Notes: generated by a model not told the origin, from the sequence alone. A DNA stretch of 64,000 bases from Saccharopolyspora sp. SCSIO 74807 (GCF_037023755.1 NZ_CP146100.1:496001-560000); one strand, 5' to 3'. Shown: positions 45,764 through 55,763, numbered from the stretch's first letter. Program-made: numbers and translations.

Positions 45764-45972
45764 GAACCTAGGTTCGGCTCTGGGTGTTGGCTACTTTCAA
45801 GCGGCGTCAGCCGCTTCCGCCACCTGCGCAAACCGACCATCGGCGGGTTCTCAGGCGTCGTCTCGCGAGGACAGCTCCGACGCCGAGTAGGGCGCTACTT
45901 AAGGAGGAGATCCCGCAGCGAGACGGCGCCTGAGGTTCCGCTAAGCGACCACCCACGCAAAACGAGCTCAAC
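45764..45972 (+). repeat. Dispersed structured element, copy A
   Basis: This element of about 209 bp lies 20 bp from the FadB stop codon. It starts with the palindrome GAACCTAGGTTC, then has hairpin AAGCGGC-GTCA-GCCGCTT (45799-45816). A 17-bp basal stem follows (45850-45866 with 45918-45934), enclosing CTCC/GGAG and an apical AGTAG-GGCG-CTACT. It ends with GCAAAACGAGCTCAA. Copy C has the same plan with compensatory changes. No protein is encoded. Confidence 0.8.
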
Positions 45973-45992
45973 GACAAGTATTCAAGCGCTGA

Positions 45993-48212
45993 TCAGGCGG
46001 CCGAGGTGTTGCCGACGACCTCGGCATCCGGCTCGCCGAGGTCGATGCGCTCCCCGGCCTTGGCCTTGCGCACCAGCGACTCCGGCGGCACGAACCGCTC
46101 GCCGTAGCGCTCGGCCAGCTCGTTCGCCCGGGCCACGAAGCCGGCGAGCCCGCCCGGGTAGCCGTTGACGTACTGCACCACTCCCCCGGCCCACGCCGGG
46201 AACCCGATGCCGAAGATCGAGCCGATGTTGGCGTCCGGCACCGACTTGAGCACGCCCTCGTCCAGGCACCGCACGGTTTCGACGGCCTGGATGAACAGCA
46301 GCCGCTCCTTGAGGTCGTCGAACTCGACCGCGGCCGGATCGCCGGAGCCGGCGCCGAAGTGCTCGACCAGCCCGGGCCACAGCCCGCCGCGGACGCCGTC
46401 GGTGTACTCGTAGAACCCGGCGCCGCCTGCCCGGCCGGTGCGCTCGAACTCGTCCACCATCCGGTCCAGGATGCCCTCGGCCGGGTGCGGAACCCACGTG
46501 CCGCCCTCGGCCTCCACGGCCCGCTTGGTCTCCTCCCGGATCTTGCGCGGCAGGGTCAGCGTGAGCTCGTCGAACAGCTGCAGCACCGGGGCGGGGAAAC
46601 CGGCCTGGCTGGAGGCCTGCTCGATGGACGCCGGGTGCACGCCTTCGGCGAGCATCGCGACGCCCTCGTTCAGGAACGTGCCGATGACCCGGCTGGTGAA
46701 GAACCCGCGGCTGTCGTTGACCACGATCGGGGTCTTGTTGATCTGCTGGACCACGTCGAACGCCCTGGCCAGCGCGCGGTCGCTGGTCTGCTCGCCGCAG
46801 ATGATCTCGACCAGCGGCATCTTGTCCACCGGGGAGAAGAAGTGCAGGCCGATGAAGTCCTCCCGGCGGCGCACCCCCTCGGCCAGCCCGGTGATCGGCA
46901 GCGTGGAGGTGTTCGAGGCGATCAGCGCGTCACCGTCGATCACGTCCTCGACCTCGCTGTAGACCCGGTGCTTGAGCTCGGTGCTCTCGAACACGGCCTC
47001 GATCACCAGGTCGCAGCCTTCGAGCTGGTCGTTGCGGTCGGTCGGGGTGATCCGGGCGAGCACCTCGTCGCGCTCCGCGGCGGATTTGCGGCCCTTGTCC
47101 ACGGCCTTGCCGAGGATCTTCGCGGAGTACGCCTTGCCCTTCTCGGCCGCTTCCAGCGAGACGTCCTTGAGCAGCACCTGCATCCCGGACTGGGCGCAGA
47201 CGTGGGCGATGCCCGCGCCCATCATGCCGCCGCCGAGCACGGCGACCTTGCTCGCCTTCCAGGTCTCGTACCCGTCGGGCCTGCTGCCGCCGGAGTTGAT
47301 GTGCTGCAGGTCGAAGAAGAACGCCTTGGTCATGTTCTTCGCGGTCTGCCCGGCGGCCAGCTCGGCGAAGTAGCGGCCTTCGATCTCCAGCGCGGTGTCG
47401 AAGTCCACCTGGGAGCCTTCGACCGCCGCGGCCATGATGTTCTTCGGCGCGGGCAGCGGGGCGCCCTTGAGCTGCTTGGCCAGGTTCGCCGGGAACGCGG
47501 GCAGGTTCGCGGCGAACTTCGGGTTCGTCGGGGTGCCGCCGGGGATCTTGTGCCCCTTGGTGTCCCAGGGCTGGGCCGCCTCCGGGTTGGCCTTGATCCA
47601 CTCCTTGGCGCGGGTGAGCAGCTCGGCGTCGGTAGCGACGACCTCGTCGATCAGGCCCATGTCCTTGGCCTTGCCCGGACGCAGCCGCTGGCCCTGGGTG
47701 AGCACGCCCAGCAGCGCATCCGCGATGCCGATCATGCGCACGGTGCGCACCACACCGCCCGCTCCGGGCAGCAGGCCGAGGGTGACCTCGGGGAAGCCGA
47801 AGCGGATCTTCGGCCCGTCCAGCGCGACGCGGTGGTGGCAGGCCAGGGCGATCTCCAGCCCGCCGCCGAGCGCGGTGCCGTTGAGCGCGGCGACCACCGG
47901 CTTGCCGAGGGTCTCCAGGCGGCGCAGCTGCCGCTTGGTGGTGTTGCTGGTCTCGGCGAACTGCTCGAGGTTGTCCGGGCGGACGCGGATCAGGTCGTGC
48001 AGGTCGCCGCCGGCGAAGAAGGTGCTCTTCGCGGAGGTGAGCACGACGCCGGTGATGCCGTCCCGCTCGGCTTCGAGCCGGTCCAGCGTCTGGTCCATCG
48101 AGCGCACGTAGCGCTCGTTCATCGTGTTCGCCTGCTGCTGGGGGTCGTCCAGGGTGAGCACGACGACGCCGTCGTTGTCCTGCTCCCAGCGGATGGTGCT
48201 CTGATCACTCAT
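45993..48212 (-). CDS. fadB: Fatty acid oxidation alpha subunit: enoyl-CoA hydratase / 3-hydroxyacyl-CoA dehydrogenase
   Basis: This 739-residue bifunctional enzyme performs hydration and NAD-dependent oxidation in beta-oxidation. The crotonase domain (residues 1-190) has FFAGGDLHDLI and ALNGTALGGGLEIALACHHR with the oxyanion glycines, plus FPEVTLGLLPGAGG. The dehydrogenase domain has VAVLGGGMMGAGIAHVCAQ, SNTSTLPITGLA and GLHFFSPVDKMPLVEII. The ATG at 48212 has AAGGA upstream. It lies 53 bp after the thiolase gene, giving the same pair as the trifunctional complex of mycobacteria. A dispersed element follows its stop. Confidence 0.95.
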   Translation of the reverse strand: MSDQSTIRWEQDNDGVVVLTLDDPQQQANTMNERYVRSMDQTLDRLEAERDGITGVVLTSAKSTFFAGGDLHDLIRVRPDNLEQFAETSNTTKRQLRRLETLGKPVVAALNGTALGGGLEIALACHHRVALDGPKIRFGFPEVTLGLLPGAGGVVRTVRMIGIADALLGVLTQGQRLRPGKAKDMGLIDEVVATDAELLTRAKEWIKANPEAAQPWDTKGHKIPGGTPTNPKFAANLPAFPANLAKQLKGAPLPAPKNIMAAAVEGSQVDFDTALEIEGRYFAELAAGQTAKNMTKAFFFDLQHINSGGSRPDGYETWKASKVAVLGGGMMGAGIAHVCAQSGMQVLLKDVSLEAAEKGKAYSAKILGKAVDKGRKSAAERDEVLARITPTDRNDQLEGCDLVIEAVFESTELKHRVYSEVEDVIDGDALIASNTSTLPITGLAEGVRRREDFIGLHFFSPVDKMPLVEIICGEQTSDRALARAFDVVQQINKTPIVVNDSRGFFTSRVIGTFLNEGVAMLAEGVHPASIEQASSQAGFPAPVLQLFDELTLTLPRKIREETKRAVEAEGGTWVPHPAEGILDRMVDEFERTGRAGGAGFYEYTDGVRGGLWPGLVEHFGAGSGDPAAVEFDDLKERLLFIQAVETVRCLDEGVLKSVPDANIGSIFGIGFPAWAGGVVQYVNGYPGGLAGFVARANELAERYGERFVPPESLVRKAKAGERIDLGEPDAEVVGNTSAA

Positions 48213-48265
48213 GCGAGGAAGTCCTTTGCGGGTTCGGGCGCGGCGCGCGGCCGCAGCGTCCGGGT

Positions 48266-49480
48266 TCAGCTGAGGCGTTCGATGACGGTGGCGATGCCCA
48301 TGCCACCGCCGACGCACAGAGTTGCCAGGCCGTAGCGCTGCTCGCGGCGTTCCAGCTCGTCGAGCAGGGTGCCGAGGATCATCGCGCCGGTGGCGCCGAG
48401 CGGGTGGCCCATCGCGATCGCGCCGCCGTTGACGTTGACCTTCTCGTGCGGGACGCCGAACTCGCGCATGAACCGCAGCGGCACCGCGGCGAACGCCTCG
48501 TTGATCTCGATGAGGTCCATCTGGTCGATGCTCATCTCGGCCTTGCCGAGCGCCTTGCGCACCGCGGGCCCCGGGCCGGTGAGCATGATCGTCGGATCGG
48601 CGCCGCTGAGCGCTGCCGAGAGCACCCGCGCCCGCGGGCGCAGGCCGGTGCGCTCGCCCAGGCCCTCGCTGCCGATCAGCGCAAGCGCGGCACCGTCGAC
48701 GATGCCGGAGGAGTTGCCGGGGGTGTGCACGTGGTCGATCTGCTCGACCCAGTGGTACTTCTGCAGCGCGACCGCGTCGAAGCCGCCCATCTCACCGATG
48801 TCGGCGAACGAGGACTTGAGCCCGCCGAGGCTGTCCGCGGTGGTGTTCGCGCGGATGTGCTCGTCGCGGTCCAGCACGGTCCGGCCGTTGCGGTCCTTGA
48901 CCGGGACAACGGAGCGGGCGAACCGGCCGTCCGCCCAGGCTTTCGCCGCCCGCGTCTGGGACTCGGCCGCGTAGGCGTCGACGGTGCCGCGGTCGAAGCC
49001 CTCCAGGGTGGCGATCAGGTCGGCGCCGATTCCCTGCGGCACGAACGAGGTCGCCAGGTTGGTCTCCGGGTCCATCGCCCATGCGCCGCCGTCGGAGCCC
49101 ATCGACACCCGCGACATCGATTCCACGCCGCCTGCCAGCACCGCGTCCTCCCAGCCGGAGCGGACCTTCTGGGCGGCGGAGTTCACCGCCTCCAGCCCGG
49201 AGGCGCAGAACCGGTTGAGCTGCACACCGCTGACGGTGTCCGGCAGGCCGGAGGCGATCGCGGCGGTCTTGGCGATGTCCCCGCCCTGATCGCCGAGCGG
49301 CGAGACCACGCCGAGCACGACGTCGTCGATCAGCTCGGGGTCCAGGCCGGGATGCCTGCGGCGCAGCTCATCGATCAGGCCGGTGACCAGGCTGACCGGT
49401 TTGGTCCCGTGCAGCGATCCGGTTTGCTTGCCGCGACCGCGCGGGGTGCGGATCGCGTCGTAGACGAACGCCTCGGACAT
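48266..49480 (-). CDS. fadA: Acetyl-CoA acyltransferase (3-ketoacyl-CoA thiolase)
   Basis: This 404-residue thiolase cleaves 3-ketoacyl-CoA to acetyl-CoA and shortened acyl-CoA. The acyl-accepting cysteine is C92 in [11 protein letters not shown]. The [29 protein letters not shown] and CVGGGMGIA motifs carry the other catalytic residues. The ATG at 49480 has GGAGG 10 nt upstream. The gene is first in the fadA-fadB unit, and a 24-bp motif shared with the racemase/merR promoter region lies 41 bp before the start. Confidence 0.95.
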   Translation of the reverse strand: MSEAFVYDAIRTPRGRGKQTGSLHGTKPVSLVTGLIDELRRRHPGLDPELIDDVVLGVVSPLGDQGGDIAKTAAIASGLPDTVSGVQLNRFCASGLEAVNSAAQKVRSGWEDAVLAGGVESMSRVSMGSDGGAWAMDPETNLATSFVPQGIGADLIATLEGFDRGTVDAYAAESQTRAAKAWADGRFARSVVPVKDRNGRTVLDRDEHIRANTTADSLGGLKSSFADIGEMGGFDAVALQKYHWVEQIDHVHTPGNSSGIVDGAALALIGSEGLGERTGLRPRARVLSAALSGADPTIMLTGPGPAVRKALGKAEMSIDQMDLIEINEAFAAVPLRFMREFGVPHEKVNVNGGAIAMGHPLGATGAMILGTLLDELERREQRYGLATLCVGGGMGIATVIERLS

Positions 49481-49520
49481 GGGCGACGTGCCTCCTCGTT
49501 GCGGCCGGTACTCCACTCAG

Positions 49521-49544
49521 AGTGTTACACCATTACTGTCATAG
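49521..49544 (-). promoter_or_regulatory. Operator candidate before fadA (motif copy 1)
   Basis: AGTGTTACACCATTACTGTC followed by ATAG matches the motif at 60034-60057 at 19 of 24 positions. On the minus strand the common core is TGACA-N7-TGTAACACT, with TTGAC upstream in both. The position before fadA suits a regulator of beta-oxidation. Confidence 0.55.
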
Positions 49545-49651
49545 TCAATGGTGACCCGGAGTGGGCGGGGTCTCCCCGCAGCTTGCGCCGGAAAACCCCT
49601 GCCCCGGTCGAACGAGCGACAGCCCGGATCCGTTTCTCAGAGGCCGTCTCG

Positions 49652-49700
49652 GAACCTGCGTTCGGCTCCGGTGTTGTCTGTTCTGCAAAACGAGCTCAAC
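49652..49700 (+). repeat. Dispersed element, short copy B
   Basis: This 49-bp stretch joins the left end of copy A (GAACCTnnGTTCGGCTC..GTGTTG) directly to its right end (GCAAAACGAGCTCAAC), with the stem region absent. It lies 6 bp from the stop of the lactate permease gene. It looks like an internal-deletion derivative. Confidence 0.65.
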
Positions 49701-49706
49701 AGATGT

Positions 49707-51296
49707 TCAGAGGCCCCAGGTCATCCACCCGAGGACCGGGGTCGCCTGCAGCGCGACCAGCACGCACAGCAGCAGCAGGAACCCGATGCTGAACGGCAGC
49801 ACGCGGCGGAAGATGTCGCCCTCGCGCCCACTCATGCCGACCGCGCCAGCGGCGATCGCGAGGTTCTGCGGCGAGATCATCTTGCCCAGCACCCCGCCGG
49901 AACCGTTCGCCGCGGCCGCCAGCATCGGCTCGATCCCGGCCTTCTCGGCCGCGGTGACCTGCAACGCCCCGAACAGCGAGTTCGAGGAGGTGTCCGAGCC
50001 GGTCACCGCGGTGCCCAGCCAGCCGAGGATCGGCGAGAGGAACGCGAACAGCCCGCCCGCCGCGGCCATCCAGGTGCCCAGCGTCGCGGTCTGCCCGGAG
50101 GTGTTCATCACGTACGCGATCGCCAGCACCGTCATCACGGTGACGATCGGCCACGCCAGCTGCTTGTAGGTCGCGCCGTAGCGGCCGAGCGCGCCGCGCG
50201 CGCTGATCCCGATGGCGGGCACGGTCAGCATCCCGGCGATCAGCAGCAGCGTCCCGGCGCTGGAGAGCCAGTCGAACTTGAAGTCGGTCAGCGACAGCGC
50301 TTCGCCGTTGGGTTCGCGGATGTCCAGCCCCGGCCAGCCGAACTTGACGGTGACCGCGTCGAGCAGGTCGGCGACCGGTCCGAGCTGGGCGATCACGAAC
50401 ACCGCGATCACGATCAGGTAAGGCGCGTAGGCCCGCAGGATTTCGGCGCGGTTGTCGGTGCCCGCCGCGACCTCCTCGGCGCCGCGCGGTGTCCAGACCC
50501 GCATCAGCAGCACGGTGGCCCCGGCCGCGACCAGCGCGGCGATGATGTCGGTCAGCGGCACCGACACGTAGTTGGCCGCGGCGAACTGCACGACGCCGAA
50601 GGTGATCCCGCAGGTCAGCGTGGCCGGGAGGGTTTCCCGGATGCCGCGGAACCCGTCGATGATGCCGACCAGCACCAGCGGCACGATCACCGCGAGCACC
50701 GGCGTCTGCCGCCCCGTCATCGCGCCGAGCTGCTCCACCGGCATGTCGGTGACGCTGGCCAGCGTCACCAGCGGTGAGGCCAGCGCGCCGTAGGCGACCG
50801 GCGCGGTGTTGGCCACCAGCGCGACCACGGCCGAGGTGATCGGGCCGAACCCGAGAGCCAGCAGCATCACGGTGGTGATCGCGACCGGGGTGCCGAACCC
50901 GGCCAGCGCCTCCAGCAGCGCGCCGAAGCAGAACGCGATGATCACCGCCTGGATCCGCCGGTCCCCGCTGACCCGGGAGAAGCTGCGTTGCAGCACGTCG
51001 AAGTGCCCGGTGGTCACGGTCATCTGGTAGATCCAGATCGCGTTGATCACGATCCACAGGATCGGGAAGAAGCCGAACGCGGCGCCGAGCGTGGCCGACA
51101 GCAGCGCCTGGTCGACCGGCATCGGGTAGACGAACACCGCGACCGCCAGCGAAACGGCGAGCGCGATCAGCGACGCCTTCCACGCGGTCATCCGCACGAA
51201 GCCCAGCAGCGCGAACAGCACCAGCAGCGGCAATGCCGCGGCCAGCGCGCTCAGGCCCAGGGAGCCGAACAGCGGGTCCAGGATCTGTTGGTACAC
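49707..51296 (-). CDS. lctP: L-lactate/glycolate permease (LctP family)
   Basis: This 529-residue carrier has about 12-14 transmembrane segments and family segments FGFFPILWIVINAIWIYQMT, AFCFGALLEALAGFGTPVAI and the C-terminal GSDTSSNSLFGALQ. It imports lactate or glycolate with protons. The GTG at 51296 is preferred over 51302 because AAGGGAG then lies 5 nt upstream. It follows the glcD-glcE-glcF genes after 226 bp, supplying their substrate. Confidence 0.92.
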   Translation of the reverse strand: MYQQILDPLFGSLGLSALAAALPLLVLFALLGFVRMTAWKASLIALAVSLAVAVFVYPMPVDQALLSATLGAAFGFFPILWIVINAIWIYQMTVTTGHFDVLQRSFSRVSGDRRIQAVIIAFCFGALLEALAGFGTPVAITTVMLLALGFGPITSAVVALVANTAPVAYGALASPLVTLASVTDMPVEQLGAMTGRQTPVLAVIVPLVLVGIIDGFRGIRETLPATLTCGITFGVVQFAAANYVSVPLTDIIAALVAAGATVLLMRVWTPRGAEEVAAGTDNRAEILRAYAPYLIVIAVFVIAQLGPVADLLDAVTVKFGWPGLDIREPNGEALSLTDFKFDWLSSAGTLLLIAGMLTVPAIGISARGALGRYGATYKQLAWPIVTVMTVLAIAYVMNTSGQTATLGTWMAAAGGLFAFLSPILGWLGTAVTGSDTSSNSLFGALQVTAAEKAGIEPMLAAAANGSGGVLGKMISPQNLAIAAGAVGMSGREGDIFRRVLPFSIGFLLLLCVLVALQATPVLGWMTWGL

Positions 51297-51391
51297 AACC
51301 ACTCCCTTGTGGCGCGGGCCAGCGTGTCGAGGCCGCGACGATATCCGCGCGGACTCACCGGTGGTAGGGGCGTTTCGAGAAGTTCGGGCGA

Positions 51392-51417
51392 GTGCACCGG
51401 ACCGCCTTGCGGTGCAC
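51392..51417. promoter_or_regulatory. Hairpin between glcF and lctP
   Basis: GTGCACCG (51392-51399) and CGGTGCAC (51410-51417) form a perfect 8-bp inverted repeat around a 10-bp spacer in the 226-bp glcF-lctP gap. It could be an operator, or a weak terminator that lowers permease expression. Confidence 0.35.
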
Positions 51418-51522
51418 CGTGGACGGTCGGCGGGTCACCGCCGTGCCGGGCTTCGGAGCCGGTCCCGGGCGCCTTCGCCGCGACCGGGGCCGAAACCGCT
51501 GAATTCTGTTCGCGAAGCGGCC

Positions 51523-52938
51523 TCAGCCGCTCGCGGCCAGCAGCTTTTCCGCGGGCACACCGCGGATCGCGGCATCGAGCACCTGCACCGTGTGCGCCAT
51601 CGGCAGCTCAGCGCCGCGGCGTTCCAGCGCGGTGCGGATCTGCATGGAGCAGCCCGGATTGGCGGTCACCAGCAGGCTCGCCTCGGTGTCGAGCACGTTG
51701 GCGGCCTTGCGGTTGCCGAGTTCCTCCGCCGCCTGCGGCTGCAGCAGGTTGTAGATCCCGGCCGAGCCGCAGCACAGCTCACCGCGGTTGATCTCGCGCA
51801 GCTCGACACCGGGGATGCCGCGCAGCAGATCTCGCGGCTGGGCGCGGATTCCCTGGCCGTGGCTGAGGTGGCAGGCGTCGTGGTAAGCGATCTTCACCGG
51901 CAGCGGGTGCCGTTCGGCGACCGGGCCGAGTTCGGTGAGCAGTTCCGCGATGTCGCGCACCTTCGCGGCGAACCGCTCGGCCTTCGCGGCGTACTCCGGG
52001 TCGTCGCGCAGCAGCCGGGGGTATTCCTTGAGCGTGGAACCGCACCCCGCCGAGTTGATCACGATGTGCTGCACATCGGACTCCTCGAAGGTGTCCAGCA
52101 GCTTCCGCGCGAACTTCAGCGCCTCTTCCTCGCGGCCGGAGTGCTCGCTCAGCGCGCCGCAGCACCCCTGCGATGGCGGGATCACGACATCGCAACCTTC
52201 CGCGGACAGGATCCGGGCGGTGGCGGCGTTGACGTCCGGGAAGAACGCGCTCTGCACGCACCCGGTGATCATGCCGACAGTGGCGCGCCGCTGCCCGCGC
52301 GCGGGGATCCGCCGCCCGAGCTTCGGGGCGCGGCTGATCGGCGGCGCCAGCGACTCCATGGTGCGCAGGTGCGGCGGCAGCTTGTCGGTGAGTCCCGTGC
52401 GCCGCAGCAGCGAACTGACGCGCAGTTTCTGGTACAGCGCCAGCGGTCCGCGCATCGCCTTGAGCCGCCGCGGGTACGGGAACACCGTGAAGATCGCCGT
52501 GCGCAGCAGCTTCTCCCAGCGGCCGCGCTCGTGCCTGCGCTCGATCTGCGCGCGGGTCTCGTTGATCAGCGTGCCGTACTGCACCCCGGACGGGCACGCG
52601 GTCACGCAGGCCATGCAGCCCAGGCAGTTGTCCATGTGACCGACCATGGCGTCGGTCATCGGCTCGCCTTCGAGGCCTTCCTTCATCAGGTAGATGCGCC
52701 CGCGCGGCGAGTCCATCTCCTCGCCCCACAGGTCGTAGGTGGGGCACGCGGGCAAGCAGAATCCACAGTGGACGCAATCGTCGATGAGGTTCTGCTGCGG
52801 CGGGTGGTGCTCGTCGAACGCACCGAGCACGTCGGTGTGGTCGGGGCGCACCGGACGGCCCGGATCGGCCGCGGCGCCGGTTTCGGCAGGCGCGCTCGGA
52901 TCGTTCGGCACTCCGGAGTGCGCCGGGGTCTCGGTCAT
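51523..52938 (-). CDS. glcF: Glycolate oxidase iron-sulfur subunit
   Basis: This 471-residue electron-transfer subunit has two 4Fe-4S motifs, CVHCGFCLPACP and CLGCMACVTACP, and two CCG domains with QGCCGALSEHSG and LCCGSAGIY. It passes electrons from the FAD subunits to the membrane chain. The ATG overlaps the glcE stop as TGATG, with GGGAGG 6 nt upstream. Its stop codon lies in the loop of AGCGGC-CTCA-GCCGCT. Confidence 0.93.
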   Translation of the reverse strand: MTETPAHSGVPNDPSAPAETGAAADPGRPVRPDHTDVLGAFDEHHPPQQNLIDDCVHCGFCLPACPTYDLWGEEMDSPRGRIYLMKEGLEGEPMTDAMVGHMDNCLGCMACVTACPSGVQYGTLINETRAQIERRHERGRWEKLLRTAIFTVFPYPRRLKAMRGPLALYQKLRVSSLLRRTGLTDKLPPHLRTMESLAPPISRAPKLGRRIPARGQRRATVGMITGCVQSAFFPDVNAATARILSAEGCDVVIPPSQGCCGALSEHSGREEEALKFARKLLDTFEESDVQHIVINSAGCGSTLKEYPRLLRDDPEYAAKAERFAAKVRDIAELLTELGPVAERHPLPVKIAYHDACHLSHGQGIRAQPRDLLRGIPGVELREINRGELCCGSAGIYNLLQPQAAEELGNRKAANVLDTEASLLVTANPGCSMQIRTALERRGAELPMAHTVQVLDAAIRGVPAEKLLAASG

Positions 52939-54188
52939 CAGATTCCTCCCACGAAACGACCGGGTGCGAGCCGGTGCCCGGGATCGAATTGGTCCTTCAC
53001 GCGGCGCAGCAGCGTCTGCACGCCGATCGGCTGCGGCCCCCACGGGTCGATGGCTTCGCGCGCGGCGGGATTTCCGCGCAGCAGCACGGCGTATTCGGCT
53101 TGCTGGCGCAATCCCTCCACGAGCGAGCCGAGCAGCTTCGGCTCGCAGCTCGACGGAATCCCCGCGTGCAGCACGCCCAGCCCGGCGGCACCGCGCAGCG
53201 TCAGCGGCACGCCGGAGTCCTGCGCGGCGTGCTCGGCGAAGGTCAGCAGCTCGGCCAGCGCTGCGGGCTCCACGCCGAGCCGAAGCGCGTTGCCGTCCGG
53301 CTCGGCCGGGAACCGCCCCCACCATTCGGGCGCGCGCTCGAGCACTTCCCCGCCGATCTCACCGGCCAGCCGGACGGCGCGCTCGTGGGTGGCCGCGGGT
53401 CGCCCCTCCAGCTGCGCGCACACCGTGATCGGTCCGTCCACTTCGGACCTGTCGAGCTCGATGGCGGTGGGCATCTCCTGGCAGCGCCGCAGCGCTGCGA
53501 CGGTCTCGGCGGCCTCCTGCGGACCGTCCAGGACGCTGCGGATCCACCGGTGCTCGTCGGCCAGCGGATGCAGCCGGAACACCACCTCGGTGATCACGCC
53601 GAGGGTGCCGTAGGAACCGGTGTAGAGCTTGCCGAGGTCGTAGCCGGCGACGTTCTTGACGACCTTGCCGCCCGCGGTGGTCACAGTGCCGTCGGCGCGC
53701 ACCACGGTGATGCCGATCAGCAGGTCGCGCACCCCGCCGAAGAAGTGCCGCCCCGGCCCGGAGGTCGCGGTGGCCACCACCCCGCCGAGGGTCGCCGACG
53801 GCAGCGGCTGGTCGATCGGAAGTTGTTGCCCCGCCTCGGAAACCGCCGCCTGCACCTCGGCCAGCGGGGTGCCCGCCTTGGCGGTGACCACGAGGTCACC
53901 GGCCGCGTGCTCGACCACCCCGCGCAGCTGCGAGACGTCCAGCAGCACGTCCGCGGAGCGCGGCGCGGCGCCCCAGTCGAGCTTGCTGCCGGATCCCTTC
54001 GGCACCACCGAAAGCCCGTGCTCGTCGGCGGCCCGCAGGATCGCGGAGACCTCTTCGGTGCTCGACGCGGACGCGACCCAGGACGGCAGCACGCCCGCGA
54101 TCTCGTCGCCCGCTGCGGCCCGGCGGATCCGGTCGTAGCCGACGGCGGAGGTGAGCGCGGTGGGCGCGGAAGCGCTGGTCTCGGTCAT
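52938..54188 (-). CDS. glcE: Glycolate oxidase FAD-binding subunit GlcE
   Basis: This 416-residue FAD-binding (PCMH-type) protein has VVPKGSGSKLDWG, LPSATLGGVVATATSGPGRH and GGKVVKNVAGYDLGKLYTGS with GTLGVITEVVFRLHP. It is the smaller flavin subunit of the glycolate/D-lactate dehydrogenase complex. The ATG overlaps the glcD stop (TGATG). Confidence 0.92.
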   Translation of the reverse strand: MTETSASAPTALTSAVGYDRIRRAAAGDEIAGVLPSWVASASSTEEVSAILRAADEHGLSVVPKGSGSKLDWGAAPRSADVLLDVSQLRGVVEHAAGDLVVTAKAGTPLAEVQAAVSEAGQQLPIDQPLPSATLGGVVATATSGPGRHFFGGVRDLLIGITVVRADGTVTTAGGKVVKNVAGYDLGKLYTGSYGTLGVITEVVFRLHPLADEHRWIRSVLDGPQEAAETVAALRRCQEMPTAIELDRSEVDGPITVCAQLEGRPAATHERAVRLAGEIGGEVLERAPEWWGRFPAEPDGNALRLGVEPAALAELLTFAEHAAQDSGVPLTLRGAAGLGVLHAGIPSSCEPKLLGSLVEGLRQQAEYAVLLRGNPAAREAIDPWGPQPIGVQTLLRRVKDQFDPGHRLAPGRFVGGI

Positions 54189-55702
54189 CAGAACTGGTCC
54201 GCCAATCCTGCCTCGGTCAACGGGTGCACACCGCGGCGCGGGCCGGGCACCTCGCCGCACAGCCGCGGAGTCGGGAAGACCTTGCCGGGGTTGCAGATCC
54301 CGGCCGGGTCGTAGGCGCAGCGGACCCGCTGCATGGTGTCCAGGTCGTCGGCGGTGAACATCCGGCCCATGTACTTGACCTTGTCGGCGCCGACGCCGTG
54401 CTCGCCGGTGATCGAGCCGCCGTGCTCGATGCACAGGTCGAGGATCGCGCCGGAGACCTCTTCGGCGCGGTCGGCCGCGCCCGGCTCGGCTTCGTCGAAC
54501 AGCACCAGCGGGTGCAGGTTGCCGTCCCCGGCGTGGAAGACGTTGGCCACCCGCACCCCGGACTCGGCCGACAGCGAAGCGATGCGGCCCAGCACCTCCG
54601 GCAGCGCGGTCCGCGGGATCACCCCGTCCTGCACGATGTAGTCCGGGCTGATCCGGCCGACCGCGGCAAAGGCGGACTTGCGGCCCTTCCAGATCATCGC
54701 CCGCTCGTGGTCGTCGGCGGCGACGCGGATCTCGAAGGCGCCGTGCTCGCGGCAGTACCGCTGCACCTCGTCGAAGGTGTGCTCGACGTCGGCGACCGGG
54801 CCGTCCAGCTCGACCACCAGCACCGCGCCAGCGCCTTCCGGGTAGCCGCAGGCCACGGCCTGTTCGGCGGCTTCGATGGACAGCGCGTCCATCATCTCCA
54901 CCGCGGCCGGGGTGACGCCGGCGCCGATGATCGCCGAGACCGCGCCGCCCGCGTCGTCGGTGGTGCGGAAACCGGCCAGCAGCGTCTGCACCGTCTCGGG
55001 TTTCCGCAGCAGCCGGACGGTGATCTTGGTGACCACCCCGAGCGTGCCCTCGCTGCCGATGAACGTGCCGAGCAGGTCGTATCCGGGCGCTTCGCGCGCG
55101 GCGCCGCCGAGTTCGACGACATCGCCGTCCGGGGTGACGACCTCCAGGGACAGGATGTGGTGCGTGGTGAACCCGTACTTCAAGCAGTGCGCGCCGCCGG
55201 AGTTCTCCGCGACGTTGCCGCCGACGGAGCAGACCTGCTGGCTGGAGGGGTCGGGGGCGAAGTAGTAGCCCTGCGGCGCGGCGGCGGTGGTCACGTCGAG
55301 GTTGATCACGCCCGGCTCCACCACGGCGCGCTCGTTGGCGACGTCGATCTCCAGGATCCGGCGCATCTTCGAGGTCACGATCAGCACGCCTTCGGCGTCC
55401 GGCAGGGCGCCGCCGGAAAGCCCGGTACCGGAGCCGCGGGCCACGAACGGCACCTGCTGCTCGGCGCAGGCCGCGACGACCTCGCGCACCTGCTCGGTGT
55501 CGGCGGGCAGCACGACCACCGCGGGCACCACCCGGTAGCTGGCCAGGCCGTCGCATTCGTAGGTGCGCAGCCGCTGCGGGTCGGTGATCACCGATTCCGC
55601 GGGCAGCACCGCGCGGAACCGGCGGACCAACCGGTCCAGGTCGGCCGCCGGGGCGGCAGCCGCGGTCGGCCCCGGGCTCGGGGTTGCAGCGCTGGTCGAC
55701 AT
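54188..55702 (-). CDS. glcD: Glycolate oxidase catalytic FAD subunit GlcD
   Basis: This 504-residue catalytic flavoprotein oxidises glycolate or D-lactate. FAD-binding segments are VPFVARGSGTGLSGGALP and SVGGNVAENSGGAHCLKYG, with GTFIGSEGTLGVVTKI. The C-terminal substrate domain has NVFHAGDGNLHPLVLFD and EHGGSITGEHGVG, whose histidines bind metal and substrate. The ATG at 55702 has GAGGAGG 6 nt upstream, and a clear promoter lies upstream. It is first of glcD-glcE-glcF-lctP. No regulator gene is adjacent. Confidence 0.94.
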   Translation of the reverse strand: MSTSAATPSPGPTAAAAPAADLDRLVRRFRAVLPAESVITDPQRLRTYECDGLASYRVVPAVVVLPADTEQVREVVAACAEQQVPFVARGSGTGLSGGALPDAEGVLIVTSKMRRILEIDVANERAVVEPGVINLDVTTAAAPQGYYFAPDPSSQQVCSVGGNVAENSGGAHCLKYGFTTHHILSLEVVTPDGDVVELGGAAREAPGYDLLGTFIGSEGTLGVVTKITVRLLRKPETVQTLLAGFRTTDDAGGAVSAIIGAGVTPAAVEMMDALSIEAAEQAVACGYPEGAGAVLVVELDGPVADVEHTFDEVQRYCREHGAFEIRVAADDHERAMIWKGRKSAFAAVGRISPDYIVQDGVIPRTALPEVLGRIASLSAESGVRVANVFHAGDGNLHPLVLFDEAEPGAADRAEEVSGAILDLCIEHGGSITGEHGVGADKVKYMGRMFTADDLDTMQRVRCAYDPAGICNPGKVFPTPRLCGEVPGPRRGVHPLTEAGLADQF

Positions 55703-55763
55703 GGTCAGCCTCCTCAGCAATGAGGACTTCCGCTCTGCGGAAACACCGTTCCGGGCATCGGGA

